Part shown: positions 34,359 through 43,108 of the stretch, one piece after another | Numbering within the stretch: the first letter of the stretch is position 1 | Layout of the letters: each line of letters starts with the position of its first letter | Origin: an uncultured Christensenella sp. | GTDB taxonomy: Bacteria; Bacillota; Clostridia; Christensenellales; Borkfalkiaceae | Assembly (NCBI GenBank): GCA_910578145.1 | Contig: CAJTPJ010000003.1 | Span: 82,657 to 146,656 of the forward strand | Direction: 5' to 3' | DNA: 64,000 nt | Translations under genes and position numbers: made by a program | The notes under the pieces: model-generated | Told to the model about the DNA's origin: nothing | The model's database searches: none | Seen by the model: the letters and a program-made list of their open reading frames with translations, nothing else

Positions 34359-36620
34359 ATGCCGTTAAAAATCAACCTTAAAAGTTTAATAATTTACGCG
34401 GTTTACGCGGCGGCGGCGGTGTTTTCCAACTGCGCGATAAGCGGGGTACCTCTTTCGCTAGGGCTGTGCTTTGCTATGCTGTTGTGCGGCACTAACCTGA
34501 TTACCACCCCCGTTATTTTCGTGCTTGCGTCTATCGTGGAGCTAAATATATTTTCCAGCGTTACCGCATTATTTGCGGGCGCTTTTTTGTGCGCAATAGT
34601 GTTTTTATACAGGCGGTCGGGGCGAAAAATTAAGTTTGAAGCTATAATATATTTGATAATAGCACTTGCCCCTTACGCCGTTTTCGCGCCAGCGCCGCAG
34701 GGCGAATTTATAATAACCAACGGCTATGCTTTGCGTGCAATCGGGGCGGGAATAACCGTAATTTTCACTTTTTTCTGTCTTAAAACGGTGTACGCCGTTC
34801 TTTTTAGGTTACAGCGTTGCCGACTGAAAGAGGACGAACTTTTGTGCATAGCCGTAGTTTACGCAGTGTGCGGCACGGGAATGGTTTTTCTTACTGGGCT
34901 GCCCGTATACCTAAGTTTTGCGGCGGCTGTAACCGTGGTAGTTGTAAGGCTTGCGCGCTCGCCCGCGGCGCTAATTGCCGCCCCCGTTACCGCTATTCCT
35001 TGCGCTGCAGAAGCGTTTTCCTTTGAGCCGATTACCGTTTTCGTTATTATTTACATAGTCGCGCTGGTGTTTTCGGGCGCGGGCAGGTTTGCCAGCGGCA
35101 CGGTAACGGGCGGGCTTGTAGCGGCGCATTCATACCACGTAAAATGCTACGATTGTGCGGTTGCGCTGATAGTGCTGTACGCCTTTTTACTGTTTGCGGC
35201 GGTATTTTTACCATCGCTTTTAAGCGACAAAACCTTCAGAGAGCTAAAAAAACAGCTGCTTGTAACAGACGTTTTGCCCGAAACGGCGGTTATGCGGTCG
35301 CGGCGGCGCACGAGCGAAAAGTTATACCGTATTTCCGAAGTTTTCCGCGAAATAGAGTGCGCGTTTACCGCATTAGATGAAAATATCAACGACGAAGCGG
35401 CGCGGGCGCGTATGCTTGAAGAGCTAAAAGAAAAGTGTTGCAAAAACTGCGAGCGCGCAAAGCGTTGCGGGCTTAGCAACGTGTACTCAGGCTTTAAGCG
35501 GCTTATCGACGCGGGGTGCGTAAAAGGCAAGGTAAATCTTATAGACCTGCCCTCGGAAATAACCGTAAACTGCTCGCGTCCATCTGACGTTTTGGCAAGG
35601 CTAAACGGCGTGCTTTCGGAATACAGGCGGTATATGACTGAAAACGAAAACGCGCGCTCGGGCAGAACGTTGCTTGCCGAGCAGGCGCGCGGCGTTTCCG
35701 AAGTAATGAAAAGTTGCGCGGTGGATTTAAGCCGAGTACAGTCGTTTGACGGGCAGGCTGAAAACGTTAAAAAAGCACTGTCCGCGCAGGGCGTTTGTTG
35801 TCCCGAAGTGTATATAGACGGCGAAAACGGCGAAGAACTGTGCGCGGTGGTTTTGGGAAAAGTCAATTTGCGGGCGATGAGCAAAATTATTTCTGACGCG
35901 CTTAAACGCAAGTATATTTTAAAGGATAAAATAATTTTCGACGGGCAAAAAAACTGCCTTATATTCTCCGCGCCGCCACGGTACGACGCAGCTTTCGGTG
36001 TTGCTTACGCAATAAAATCGGGAGAGCGGGTTTCGGGGGATACTCACTCCGTAATACGCATAAACGAACGGGAATTTTTAATGGCGCTTTCCGACGGAAT
36101 GGGTAGCGGCGAATACGCGAGAAAGGTTTCCGAATCGGCAATTTCTTTGCTTGAAGCGTTTTACCGCGCAGAAATGCCCGCAGACAACACCTTAAACACC
36201 GTAAACAAGTTACTTTCTTTCAACCGCGACGAGCGGTTTACCTGCATAGACGTTGCGGCGGTTAATTTGGATACGGGCAGAGCGGATTTTGTTAAAATTG
36301 GTTCGCCCGCGGGCATTATTATCCGCGAGGGCGAAATTAAAGTGCTTGAAAGCACCTCTCTGCCTATGGGCATTTTGGACAATTTGCGGCCTGCCGTATG
36401 TACCGAGCTGTTGAAGGAGGGCGATATAGTCGTGTTTATGAGCGACGGAATTACTTCGGCTTTCCCCTCCTCTACCGACCTGTACGAATTTTTACAAAAT
36501 TTAAAGCCGTTAAACCCGCAAAGCCTTGCCGATAAAATTCTTGCCGGCGCTTTGAATATGACTGACCACCAGGTAAACGACGATATGACGGTTGTTTGCA
36601 CACGCATTTTTGGAAATTAA
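34359..36620 (+). CDS. spoIIE: Stage II sporulation protein E-like PP2C phosphatase
   Basis: 753 aa. The N-terminal ~300 residues hold about ten hydrophobic segments; a cytosolic middle region (about 310-560) follows with a Cys cluster (LKEKCCKNCERAKRCG), and a C-terminal PP2C phosphatase domain with LMALSDGMGSGEYARKVS, CIDVAAVNLDTG, SLPMGILDN, VVFMSDGIT and the metal-binding NDDMTVVCTRI. In Bacillus, SpoIIE dephosphorylates SpoIIAA to release sigma-F in the forespore and contacts the division machinery. Length is a little shorter than the Bacillus protein (827 aa). The start ATG at 34359 has only GGGG at close range. The gene stands alone between the mnmG terminator and the repeat-rich gap. 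Confidence 0.88.
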   Translation: MPLKINLKSLIIYAVYAAAAVFSNCAISGVPLSLGLCFAMLLCGTNLITTPVIFVLASIVELNIFSSVTALFAGAFLCAIVFLYRRSGRKIKFEAIIYLIIALAPYAVFAPAPQGEFIITNGYALRAIGAGITVIFTFFCLKTVYAVLFRLQRCRLKEDELLCIAVVYAVCGTGMVFLTGLPVYLSFAAAVTVVVVRLARSPAALIAAPVTAIPCAAEAFSFEPITVFVIIYIVALVFSGAGRFASGTVTGGLVAAHSYHVKCYDCAVALIVLYAFLLFAAVFLPSLLSDKTFRELKKQLLVTDVLPETAVMRSRRRTSEKLYRISEVFREIECAFTALDENINDEAARARMLEELKEKCCKNCERAKRCGLSNVYSGFKRLIDAGCVKGKVNLIDLPSEITVNCSRPSDVLARLNGVLSEYRRYMTENENARSGRTLLAEQARGVSEVMKSCAVDLSRVQSFDGQAENVKKALSAQGVCCPEVYIDGENGEELCAVVLGKVNLRAMSKIISDALKRKYILKDKIIFDGQKNCLIFSAPPRYDAAFGVAYAIKSGERVSGDTHSVIRINEREFLMALSDGMGSGEYARKVSESAISLLEAFYRAEMPADNTLNTVNKLLSFNRDERFTCIDVAAVNLDTGRADFVKIGSPAGIIIREGEIKVLESTSLPMGILDNLRPAVCTELLKEGDIVVFMSDGITSAFPSSTDLYEFLQNLKPLNPQSLADKILAGALNMTDHQVNDDMTVVCTRIFGN

Positions 36621-36910
36621 CTCCTCCAACCGTATTTTAACAACGTTGCATATGTTTAACGTCAATATTCAATTAAAATACGGCAAATACTTGCAATAAA
36701 AAGTACGCCTGCGGCATATGCCGCAGGCGTACTGTTATTAACATACGTTACGTTTATAATTAACGTATGTCTATCGATTAAATTATTAACTTGTTTGCGT
36801 TTACGTTAACTTGTGCGTAACAACATTTGCAATAAATAACGTATGCTATCCGTTGCATATTAAAATGTCAAATTAACCGCACTCGTGCTAAACGCAAAGC
36901 AACTTAAAGT
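36621..36910. repeat. Repeat-rich gap between convergent genes
   Basis: 290 bp with no ORF I can support. It holds: an 11-bp inverted pair CCGTATTTTAA/TTAAAATACGG (36630-36640, 36673-36683); a perfect 32-bp palindrome (36702-36733); an inverted pair ACATACGTTA/TAACGTATGT with exactly 10 bp between arms (36741-36770), with a further TAACGTATG at 36837-36845; the direct repeat TTAACTTGT at 36786 and 36806, exactly 20 bp apart; and CGTTGCATAT twice (36644-36653, 36851-36860). Because both neighbours end here, promoters are not required. Confidence 0.75.
36702..36733 (-). terminator. 32-bp perfect palindrome, probable terminator for malQ
   Basis: Arms AGTACGCCTGCGGCAT/ATGCCGCAGGCGTACT, centred on CATATG with no true loop. 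On the minus strand TTTTTATTGC follows, a moderate U-tract. It lies about 180 nt beyond the malQ stop. Confidence 0.6.
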
Positions 36911-38413
36911 TTATCTGTTATATTTTTCAACTGCTTTACGCAAAATCGCCGCCGTTCTGCGGTCTGGAATAGAGTTTAACCTGAAACGCCAATTACCCTG
37001 CGGCACGGACGGCTGATTCATACGCGCGGAATCATCAAGCCCAAGCAAATCCTGCACGGGGATAACCGCAACGTTTGCGGGCGAGGCAAGCGCGCAAACG
37101 CAGGTTGCAAGCGTCGCCTGTTTTCGGGTGACAAACGGGTACACCTCGTTTTCATAGACAAGCGCCGCGCGAAGCCTTGATTTAAATACACGAAACTGCT
37201 CTTCCGTCATTCTGTTTAAAAGCCCCAAAGTTGTAGCGTTGTCGTGCGTGCCCGTATAAGCCACCGAGTTTTCCTCTATATTTTTAGGAAGATAAGGGTT
37301 ATCTTCTTCGCCGTTAAATGCGAAAAGCATAATTTTCATACCGGGATATCCCGTACGGTTTCTTAATTTGGTAACCTCGGCGTCGATAATTCCCAAGTCT
37401 TCCGCAATAATTTTAACGTTGCCAAGCCGTTGCTTAATTTGTATAAAAAATTTAAGCCCGGGTCCGTCTTTCCAAACTCCGTTTTCAGCAGTTTCTTCGC
37501 CTGCGGGAATAGAAAAATATCTGTCAAATCCGCGGAAATGGTCTAAACGGATAACGTCCAAAAGCGCAGTTGCGCTTTTTAAGCGTTTAATCCACCAATC
37601 GAAATTATTGGTTTCCATATATTCCCAATTATATATAGGGTTGCCCCAAAGCTGACCCGTTTTTGAGAAATAATCGGGAGGAACGCCGGCAATTTCTGTT
37701 AAATTTAAATTTTCGTCAACTTTAAACAATTCGGGATTAGCCCAAAGGTCGGAAGAATCGTATGCGACGTAAAGCGGCAAATCGCCTATAATTTGTATAC
37801 CCAGCGAGTTGACGTATTCCTTTAATTTAAGCCATTGCTTCCTGAAAATAAATTGAACGAACTGCCAAAAGCAGTATTCGCTTTTGTACTCGGTTTCCTT
37901 AAATTCTTTTAAAGCTAACTCCTCGCGGAACTTATAAGAATCGGGAAAAGTGTTAAACGCGCCCGAATACCGCGATTTAAGGGACATAAACAGCGCGTAA
38001 TCTTCAAACTCGCCGCTTTCGACAAAAGCTAAAAATTCTTCGTCCTTGATATTAAAGCGCGCGTAAGCCGTGCGTAAAATTTTATAGCGGTTTTCGTAAA
38101 GCGCGCCGTAATCAACGTCGCCGCAAGGCATTTCGCAAGAGGCAAGCTCCTCGCCGTCTATTAAACCTTCGGTTTTTAACGCCTCTAAATCGATAAAATA
38201 TGGGTTGCCGGAGTTGCAACAAACCGACTGGTACGGGCTGTCGCCGAAGCCTGTTTGCGCAAGGGGCAAAATTTGCCAATATTTTACGTGCGTGCTTTTA
38301 AGCCAATCGGCAAAAGCGTAAGCCTCTTTGCCCAGCGTGCCTATTCCGTACTTGTTGGGCAACGACGATATGTGGCACAAAACGCCCGCGCCGCGCTGTA
38401 ATGAATTGTCCAT
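36911..38413 (-). CDS. malQ: 4-alpha-glucanotransferase (GH77)
   Basis: 500-aa amylomaltase/disproportionating enzyme that transfers alpha-1,4-glucan segments between maltodextrins in the cytosol. Family motifs are the N-terminal GAGVLCHISSLPNKYGIGTLG, DSPYQSV, IGDLPLYVAYDSSDLW, IRLDHFRGFDRY with the nucleophile Asp, IIAEDLG with the acid/base Glu, and AYTGTHDNATTLG with the transition-state Asp. AAGGTG precedes the ATG. It is 13 nt downstream of dapL and the last gene of a pyrG-dapL-malQ run; the functional mix looks like housekeeping packing rather than a pathway. Confidence 0.96.
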   Translation of the reverse strand: MDNSLQRGAGVLCHISSLPNKYGIGTLGKEAYAFADWLKSTHVKYWQILPLAQTGFGDSPYQSVCCNSGNPYFIDLEALKTEGLIDGEELASCEMPCGDVDYGALYENRYKILRTAYARFNIKDEEFLAFVESGEFEDYALFMSLKSRYSGAFNTFPDSYKFREELALKEFKETEYKSEYCFWQFVQFIFRKQWLKLKEYVNSLGIQIIGDLPLYVAYDSSDLWANPELFKVDENLNLTEIAGVPPDYFSKTGQLWGNPIYNWEYMETNNFDWWIKRLKSATALLDVIRLDHFRGFDRYFSIPAGEETAENGVWKDGPGLKFFIQIKQRLGNVKIIAEDLGIIDAEVTKLRNRTGYPGMKIMLFAFNGEEDNPYLPKNIEENSVAYTGTHDNATTLGLLNRMTEEQFRVFKSRLRAALVYENEVYPFVTRKQATLATCVCALASPANVAVIPVQDLLGLDDSARMNQPSVPQGNWRFRLNSIPDRRTAAILRKAVEKYNR

Positions 38414-38426
38414 AGTTACACCTTAA

Positions 38427-39608
38427 TTATTTTAAAAGCGATTTAATTCTTTCAACTGCTTCTTTAGTTACTTCGGTACTGCCAAACGCGGTTAAGCGGA
38501 AATAGCCTTCGCCGTTTTTACCGAAGCCCGCGCCCGGCGTGCCCACGACCTGTGCGTTATGCAAAAGATAGTCAAAAAATTCCCAACTACCCATACCGTT
38601 GGGGCATTTAAGCCAAATGTACGGCGAATTTTTGCCGCCCGTATACCAAATACCCAACTCGTCCATACACTGCGCAATAAGGCGCGCGTTGTTTTTATAG
38701 TACTCTAAATTGGCTTTAATTTGCCTTTGTCCCTCTTCGGAAAATACTGCCGCCGCGCCCTTTTGAACTATATACGGCACCCCGTTGAATTTTGTGGACT
38801 GACGGCGAAGCCACAATTTATTTGCGCTTACGCCGTCGCGCTCGAGTTCGTGCGAAATTACGGTGTAGCCGCAACGCGTGCCTGTGAACCCAGCCATTTT
38901 GGAAAACGAGCAAAATTCGATAGCGCATTTTTTAGCGCCCGCCACCTGAAAGATAGAGCGGACGAGATTATCTTCGGAAATAAAACATTCGTACGCCGCG
39001 TCGTATAAAATTACCGCGTCCTTTTCCAAAGCGTAGTCAACCCACGCTTTAAGTTGCTCTCTGTCGTACGCCGCGCCCGTGGGATTGTTCGGAGAACATA
39101 TATAAATAATATCCGCTTCTACTTCGGGGTCGGGCATAGGCAAAAAGCCGTTTTCTTCGTTGGCGTCGGCGTATATTACCTTGCGCCCCGCCATGAGATT
39201 GGTGTCTACGTAAACGGGATAAACGGGGTCGGGCACGAGCACCGTATTGTCTGCCGAGAAAATATCCAGGATATTGCCAAGGTCGGACTTTGCGCCGTCG
39301 GAAACAAATATTTCGCTATTATCCAGCTCTACGCCGAACGACGAATAGTAACCGCGTATTTTATCCCTTAAAAACGCGTAGCCTTCATAGGGACCGTAGC
39401 CTTTGAAAGTAGATTTAACGAACATATCGTGCACGCCCGCGTGCAAATCCTTTATAACTTCGGGCGCGAGCGGCAAAGTTACGTCGCCTATGCCAAGTTT
39501 TAAAACGGTTTTGTCGGGGTTTTCGGCGGTATATTTCGCTACTCTTTCCGCTACCTCTGCAAACAGATAGTTATCCGAAACGTCGTTGAAATTTTGGTTG
39601 AATTTCAT
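38427..39608 (-). CDS. dapL: LL-diaminopimelate aminotransferase
   Basis: 393-aa PLP enzyme that converts tetrahydrodipicolinate directly to LL-diaminopimelate, bypassing the acylated intermediates of the DapD/DapC/DapE route. Family features are KLGIGDVTLPLAPEVI, FKGYGPYEGYAFLRDKI, VSDGAKSDLGNI, CSPNNPTGAAY and the PLP-lysine motif SFSKMAGFTGTRCGY. AAGG lies before the ATG, and the gene begins 3 nt after pyrG ends. Together with dapF in this window it indicates that meso-DAP is made through the DapL variant. Confidence 0.95.
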   Translation of the reverse strand: MKFNQNFNDVSDNYLFAEVAERVAKYTAENPDKTVLKLGIGDVTLPLAPEVIKDLHAGVHDMFVKSTFKGYGPYEGYAFLRDKIRGYYSSFGVELDNSEIFVSDGAKSDLGNILDIFSADNTVLVPDPVYPVYVDTNLMAGRKVIYADANEENGFLPMPDPEVEADIIYICSPNNPTGAAYDREQLKAWVDYALEKDAVILYDAAYECFISEDNLVRSIFQVAGAKKCAIEFCSFSKMAGFTGTRCGYTVISHELERDGVSANKLWLRRQSTKFNGVPYIVQKGAAAVFSEEGQRQIKANLEYYKNNARLIAQCMDELGIWYTGGKNSPYIWLKCPNGMGSWEFFDYLLHNAQVVGTPGAGFGKNGEGYFRLTAFGSTEVTKEAVERIKSLLK

Positions 39609-39611
39609 AAT

Positions 39612-41210
39612 TTACCTTTTTGAATATTTTACAGCGTGCTTGATAAATTCCCTGAACACAGGGTGCGCGCTTTGGGGACGGGATTTAAACTCGGGGTGGA
39701 ACTGAACGCCGAGATAAAAATCGTTGGCGGGAATTTCCACTGCTTCTACCAGCTTGCCGTCGGGCGAAGTGCCGGCAATTTTCATACCCGCCGCCTCTAT
39801 TTCAGCTTTAAAATCGTTGCTGAACTCGTATCTGTGGCGGTGACGTTCGGAAACTTCTTCTGCGCAATACGCTTCCTTCATTAACTTACCCAAAACTTTG
39901 CAAGGGTATGCGCCAAGACGCATAGTGCCGCCCATTTTCACGCCGTGCTGGTCGGGCATAAGGTCAATTACGCAATGTGCGGAATCGGGGTTAAATTCGG
40001 CAGAGTCCGCGTCCTTATAACCCAAAACGTTGCGGGCGTATTCTATTACAGCCGTTTGCATACCAAGACAAATGCCGAGATAGGGCACGTTATTTTCGCG
40101 CGCGTACTTGGCGGCAAGAATTTTACCCTCTATTCCGCGGTTGCCGAAACCGCCCGGCACTAAAATACCGTCAACGTCGCCAAACAATTTTTTAAGGTTG
40201 TTTTTATTGATTTCCTCGGTGTCAACCCATTTAATTTCCACCTTAGCCGCGTTTTCGTAACCCGCGTGCGCAAGCGCTTCCGCAACCGAAAGATATGCGT
40301 CGTGAAGCTGTACGTATTTACCGCACAAAGCTATTTTAACGGTTTTGTCCCTTGCCGCTATGCGCTGTAACATTTTATTCCACTCGGTTAAATCGATAAC
40401 GCGGGGGTCTAATTTAAGACGTTTGCAAACTATTTCCGAAAAACGGCTTTCTTCAAGCATAATGGGGCATTCGTAGAGTACGGGCATAGTCATATTTTCT
40501 ATGCAACACTCGGGTTCCACGTTGCAGAACATTGCTATTTTCGCCCTTACGTCGGCGGGCATAGGCGCGTCTACGCGGGTTATGATAATATCGGGGTTGA
40601 TGCCCATTCCCTGCAATTCTTTTACGGAGTGCTGGGTGGGTTTGGACTTAAATTCTTCCGAGCCGGAAATGTAGGGCACCAAAGTTACGTGGATAAAACA
40701 GCAGTTGTCCCTGCCGACTTCCCTTGCAACCTGACGGATTGCCTCGATAAAGGGCTGGCTTTCTATGTCGCCTATCGTTCCGCCGATTTCCGTTATAACC
40801 ACGTCGGCGTTGGAAGTTTTGCCTACGTTGTAGATAAAAGTTTTTATTTCGTTGGTAACGTGGGGAATTACCTGCACCGTCTGCCCAAGGTATTCGCCGT
40901 TGCGCTCTTTATGCAAAACGTTCCAATAAACTTTGCCCGTGGTGAGGTTGGAGTATTTATTTAAATTTTCGTCGATAAACCGCTCGTAATGCCCAAGGTC
41001 AAGGTCGGTTTCAGCGCCGTCGTCGGTAACAAAAACTTCGCCGTGCTGAAAAGGGCTCATCGTGCCGGGGTCGATATTGATATAAGGGTCTAACTTTTGC
41101 GAAGCAACTTTGTAGCCCCTGCACTTTAAAAGCCTGCCAAGCGAAGCCGCGGTAATGCCTTTACCCAAGCCCGAAACGACTCCGCCCGTAACGAAAATGT
41201 ACTTTGTCAT
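39612..41210 (-). CDS. pyrG: CTP synthase
   Basis: 532-aa enzyme making CTP from UTP with glutamine and ATP. The N-terminal synthetase domain opens TKYIFVTGGVVSGLGKGI and has QKLDPYINIDPGTM and GEVFVTDDGAETDLDLG; the C-terminal glutamine amidotransferase domain has the nucleophile Cys in YLGICLGMQ and the His/Glu pair in GVQFHPEFKSRP. The frame opens at 41234, but GGAGA precedes the ATG at 41210 and the family starts at TKYIF. A TTGATT-17-TAGAAT promoter lies at 41279-41307; the roughly 60-nt leader could form an AAATC...GATTT hairpin, so attenuation is possible but unproven. Confidence 0.97.
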   Translation of the reverse strand: MTKYIFVTGGVVSGLGKGITAASLGRLLKCRGYKVASQKLDPYINIDPGTMSPFQHGEVFVTDDGAETDLDLGHYERFIDENLNKYSNLTTGKVYWNVLHKERNGEYLGQTVQVIPHVTNEIKTFIYNVGKTSNADVVITEIGGTIGDIESQPFIEAIRQVAREVGRDNCCFIHVTLVPYISGSEEFKSKPTQHSVKELQGMGINPDIIITRVDAPMPADVRAKIAMFCNVEPECCIENMTMPVLYECPIMLEESRFSEIVCKRLKLDPRVIDLTEWNKMLQRIAARDKTVKIALCGKYVQLHDAYLSVAEALAHAGYENAAKVEIKWVDTEEINKNNLKKLFGDVDGILVPGGFGNRGIEGKILAAKYARENNVPYLGICLGMQTAVIEYARNVLGYKDADSAEFNPDSAHCVIDLMPDQHGVKMGGTMRLGAYPCKVLGKLMKEAYCAEEVSERHRHRYEFSNDFKAEIEAAGMKIAGTSPDGKLVEAVEIPANDFYLGVQFHPEFKSRPQSAHPVFREFIKHAVKYSKR

Positions 41211-41278
41211 ATCTTTCTCTCCATTAAAATCCAAACGGCTTTACGCCTTAGATTTAACTCCGTAATTTTATCTTTTAA

Positions 41279-41307
41279 ATTCTATCACAAACGGCGGCTA
41301 AAATCAA
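41279..41307 (-). promoter_or_regulatory. Probable promoter of pyrG-dapL-malQ
   Basis: Minus strand TTGATT (41307-41302), 17-bp spacer, TAGAAT (41284-41279). Predicted leader about 60 nt. Confidence 0.6.
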
Positions 41308-41312
41308 GAGTT

Positions 41313-42104
41313 TTAACTCAGTTTACCTTCATCAGTTTTCGCGCGTTGTAATTTGATAAGGGTATAAATTATATGCGCCGTGCATATTACGCCGCACGCC
41401 GCCGTAAGCGCCCAAAAAACCGTATCCTGAAAAGGACCTTTGCCAAGGTCGCCTACTATCAGCCCGCCAACGTCGAAAATTGCGTGCACCGCCACGCAAA
41501 GCCACACGTTTTTGGTTTTTATAAACGCAACCGCAAGCATACAGCCTATTAAAAACGTATATCCTACTTGCAAGGCGGTAGCGCCGAAGCCCGCGCCGTA
41601 AAACAGGTTTAATAGGTGAGTAAGCGAAAAAACCGCCGCCGAGCCGATTACCGTTATAAACACTCCGTACTTCTTTTTTTCGGTAAATTCCAAAAGCACG
41701 GTAACGAGTGTGGCGCGGAAAAACAGCTCTTCCATAAGCGCTATTGCAAGGCACTTTATCAAAAACAGCCACACGAGGTCGGCGCGGACGATTACCGCCG
41801 TGCCGCGGATAAGCGCGCTATACGGGAAGTTGGCAAACGCAACCAAAAAGCACGGCAAACACCAAACTAACGCGCGCAAAAAGCCGTTTTTTCTAAATTT
41901 TAAACTTTCCGCATAACCGTTTAATAACAAAAGCGCGCCCAAAAACACCGTTACCGCAACGCGGGGAACTATATCCGAAACTAATTTGCCCGCAGTTTCG
42001 TCTCCAAAATTTATCAACCCGGGAATTTCAAAAACTATAACCAGCGTTGCGCACACGACGAAAAGCACGGCAAGAATTATTAAATTGCGCGTGTTTTTAG
42101 TCAT
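41313..42104 (-). CDS. CPBP-family intramembrane metalloprotease
   Basis: 263 aa with about seven hydrophobic helices. The family motifs are present: EELFFRATLV (EExxxR), FSLTHLLNLFYG (FxxxH) and CVAVHAIFDVGG (HxxxN/D). Members include Rce1-like CAAX proteases and bacterial proteins linked to bacteriocin self-immunity or prenyl-protein processing; the substrate here is unknown. The start overlaps the dapF stop as ATGA, so it is expressed from the dapF promoter. The functional link to dapF is not obvious. Confidence 0.85.
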   Translation of the reverse strand: MTKNTRNLIILAVLFVVCATLVIVFEIPGLINFGDETAGKLVSDIVPRVAVTVFLGALLLLNGYAESLKFRKNGFLRALVWCLPCFLVAFANFPYSALIRGTAVIVRADLVWLFLIKCLAIALMEELFFRATLVTVLLEFTEKKKYGVFITVIGSAAVFSLTHLLNLFYGAGFGATALQVGYTFLIGCMLAVAFIKTKNVWLCVAVHAIFDVGGLIVGDLGKGPFQDTVFWALTAACGVICTAHIIYTLIKLQRAKTDEGKLS

Positions 42105-42934
42105 AAATCAATCTCGCCTACGAACGCCAGCGTTGCGCCGCCCGTCATATACACCGCTTCATCGGTGTAAACTATTTTCAAATCGCCGCCGCGCAAATGC
42201 ACGGTAATTTCCTCGTTTTTGCCGCAATATCCGTTTAACGTTGCCGCCACCGCCACGGCGCACGCGCCCGTACCGCAGGCAAGCGTTTCGCCGCTGCCAC
42301 GCTCCCACACGCGCATTTTCAGCTCGTTTCGGCGTATAACTTTAACGAATTCCGTATTTATACGTTCGGGAAAAGCGGGGTGATTTTCAAATAATTTGCC
42401 CGTTTTTTCAAGGTCAACGGCGTCCGGGTCTTCAAACGTAACGCAGTGCGGGTTGCCCATTGAAACGAGAGTTACCGAGTACTGCCTGCCCCCTACTTCG
42501 AGAGGCGCGCCCACCACCTTTTCGCCGCGGAATGCGGAAGGAATTTTTTCACCGTTTAACTCCGCCGCACCCATATCCACCTTGGCGCTTTCAACCTTGC
42601 CGTTTTCGTCAAAAGTAAACTCAAGCGTTTTTATACCCGAAAGCGTTTCAACGCGGCATATATTGCCGTTAACGTACCCGAGGTCGTGCGCGAGCTTGCC
42701 CACGCAACGCACGCCGTTGCCGCACATTTTACCCTCGGAACCGTCGGCGTTGAACATACGCATTTTGCAGTCCGCAACGTTTGAAGGGCACAAAAGAATT
42801 ACCCCGTCGCCGCCTATCGAGAAATGCCTGTCGGAAAGCCTTATTGCAAGTTCCGAAGGGTTGGGTACGGGGGTTTTAAAACAATCGAAATAAATATAGT
42901 CGTTGCCTATACCGTGCATTTTATAGAATTTCAT
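42101..42934 (-). CDS. dapF: Diaminopimelate epimerase
   Basis: 277-aa PLP-independent racemase that converts LL- to meso-diaminopimelate for lysine and peptidoglycan. The two catalytic cysteines are in MCGNGVRCVG and LACGTGACAVA; the N-terminus KMHGIGNDYIYFDC and GNPHCVTF also match. An in-frame ATG further upstream (42952) overlaps the -10 box, so the start is placed at 42934. The TATAAT lies only 6 nt before this ATG, so the mRNA is predicted to be leaderless. The CPBP gene follows in the same transcript. Confidence 0.95.
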   Translation of the reverse strand: MKFYKMHGIGNDYIYFDCFKTPVPNPSELAIRLSDRHFSIGGDGVILLCPSNVADCKMRMFNADGSEGKMCGNGVRCVGKLAHDLGYVNGNICRVETLSGIKTLEFTFDENGKVESAKVDMGAAELNGEKIPSAFRGEKVVGAPLEVGGRQYSVTLVSMGNPHCVTFEDPDAVDLEKTGKLFENHPAFPERINTEFVKVIRRNELKMRVWERGSGETLACGTGACAVAVAATLNGYCGKNEEITVHLRGGDLKIVYTDEAVYMTGGATLAFVGEIDL

Positions 42935-42940
42935 AGAAAT

Positions 42941-42969
42941 ATTATATAACAAATTAAGCCGCTACGCAA
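42941..42969 (-). promoter_or_regulatory. Promoter directly abutting the dapF start codon
   Basis: Minus strand TTGCGT (42969-42964), 17-bp spacer, TATAAT (42946-42941), then 6 nt to the ATG at 42934. The expected transcription start coincides with the A of the ATG. Confidence 0.75.
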
Positions 42970-43044
42970 TACATTTAAGCGATTTTCCATAAACGAATTG
43001 TAAGGCAACCGTACTGCGTTTAAATTTTCAAATATCCGCAAACG

Positions 43045-43075
43045 AAAAAGGCGCGGAACTTTAAAATTCCGCGCC
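43045..43075 (-). terminator. Terminator of valS-MBL operon
   Basis: 9-bp stem GGCGCGGAA/TTCCGCGCC with an 8-nt loop, followed on the minus strand by TTTTTCG. Confidence 0.8.
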
Positions 43076-43108
43076 CTAAATTGCGTTAATTAAAGCATAT
43101 ATGCGGGT

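Noticed and set aside
36621..36910. oriC candidate
   Set aside because: AT-rich with repeats near dnaA, but no TTATCCACA-type box within one mismatch, so it is reported only as a repeat-rich gap.
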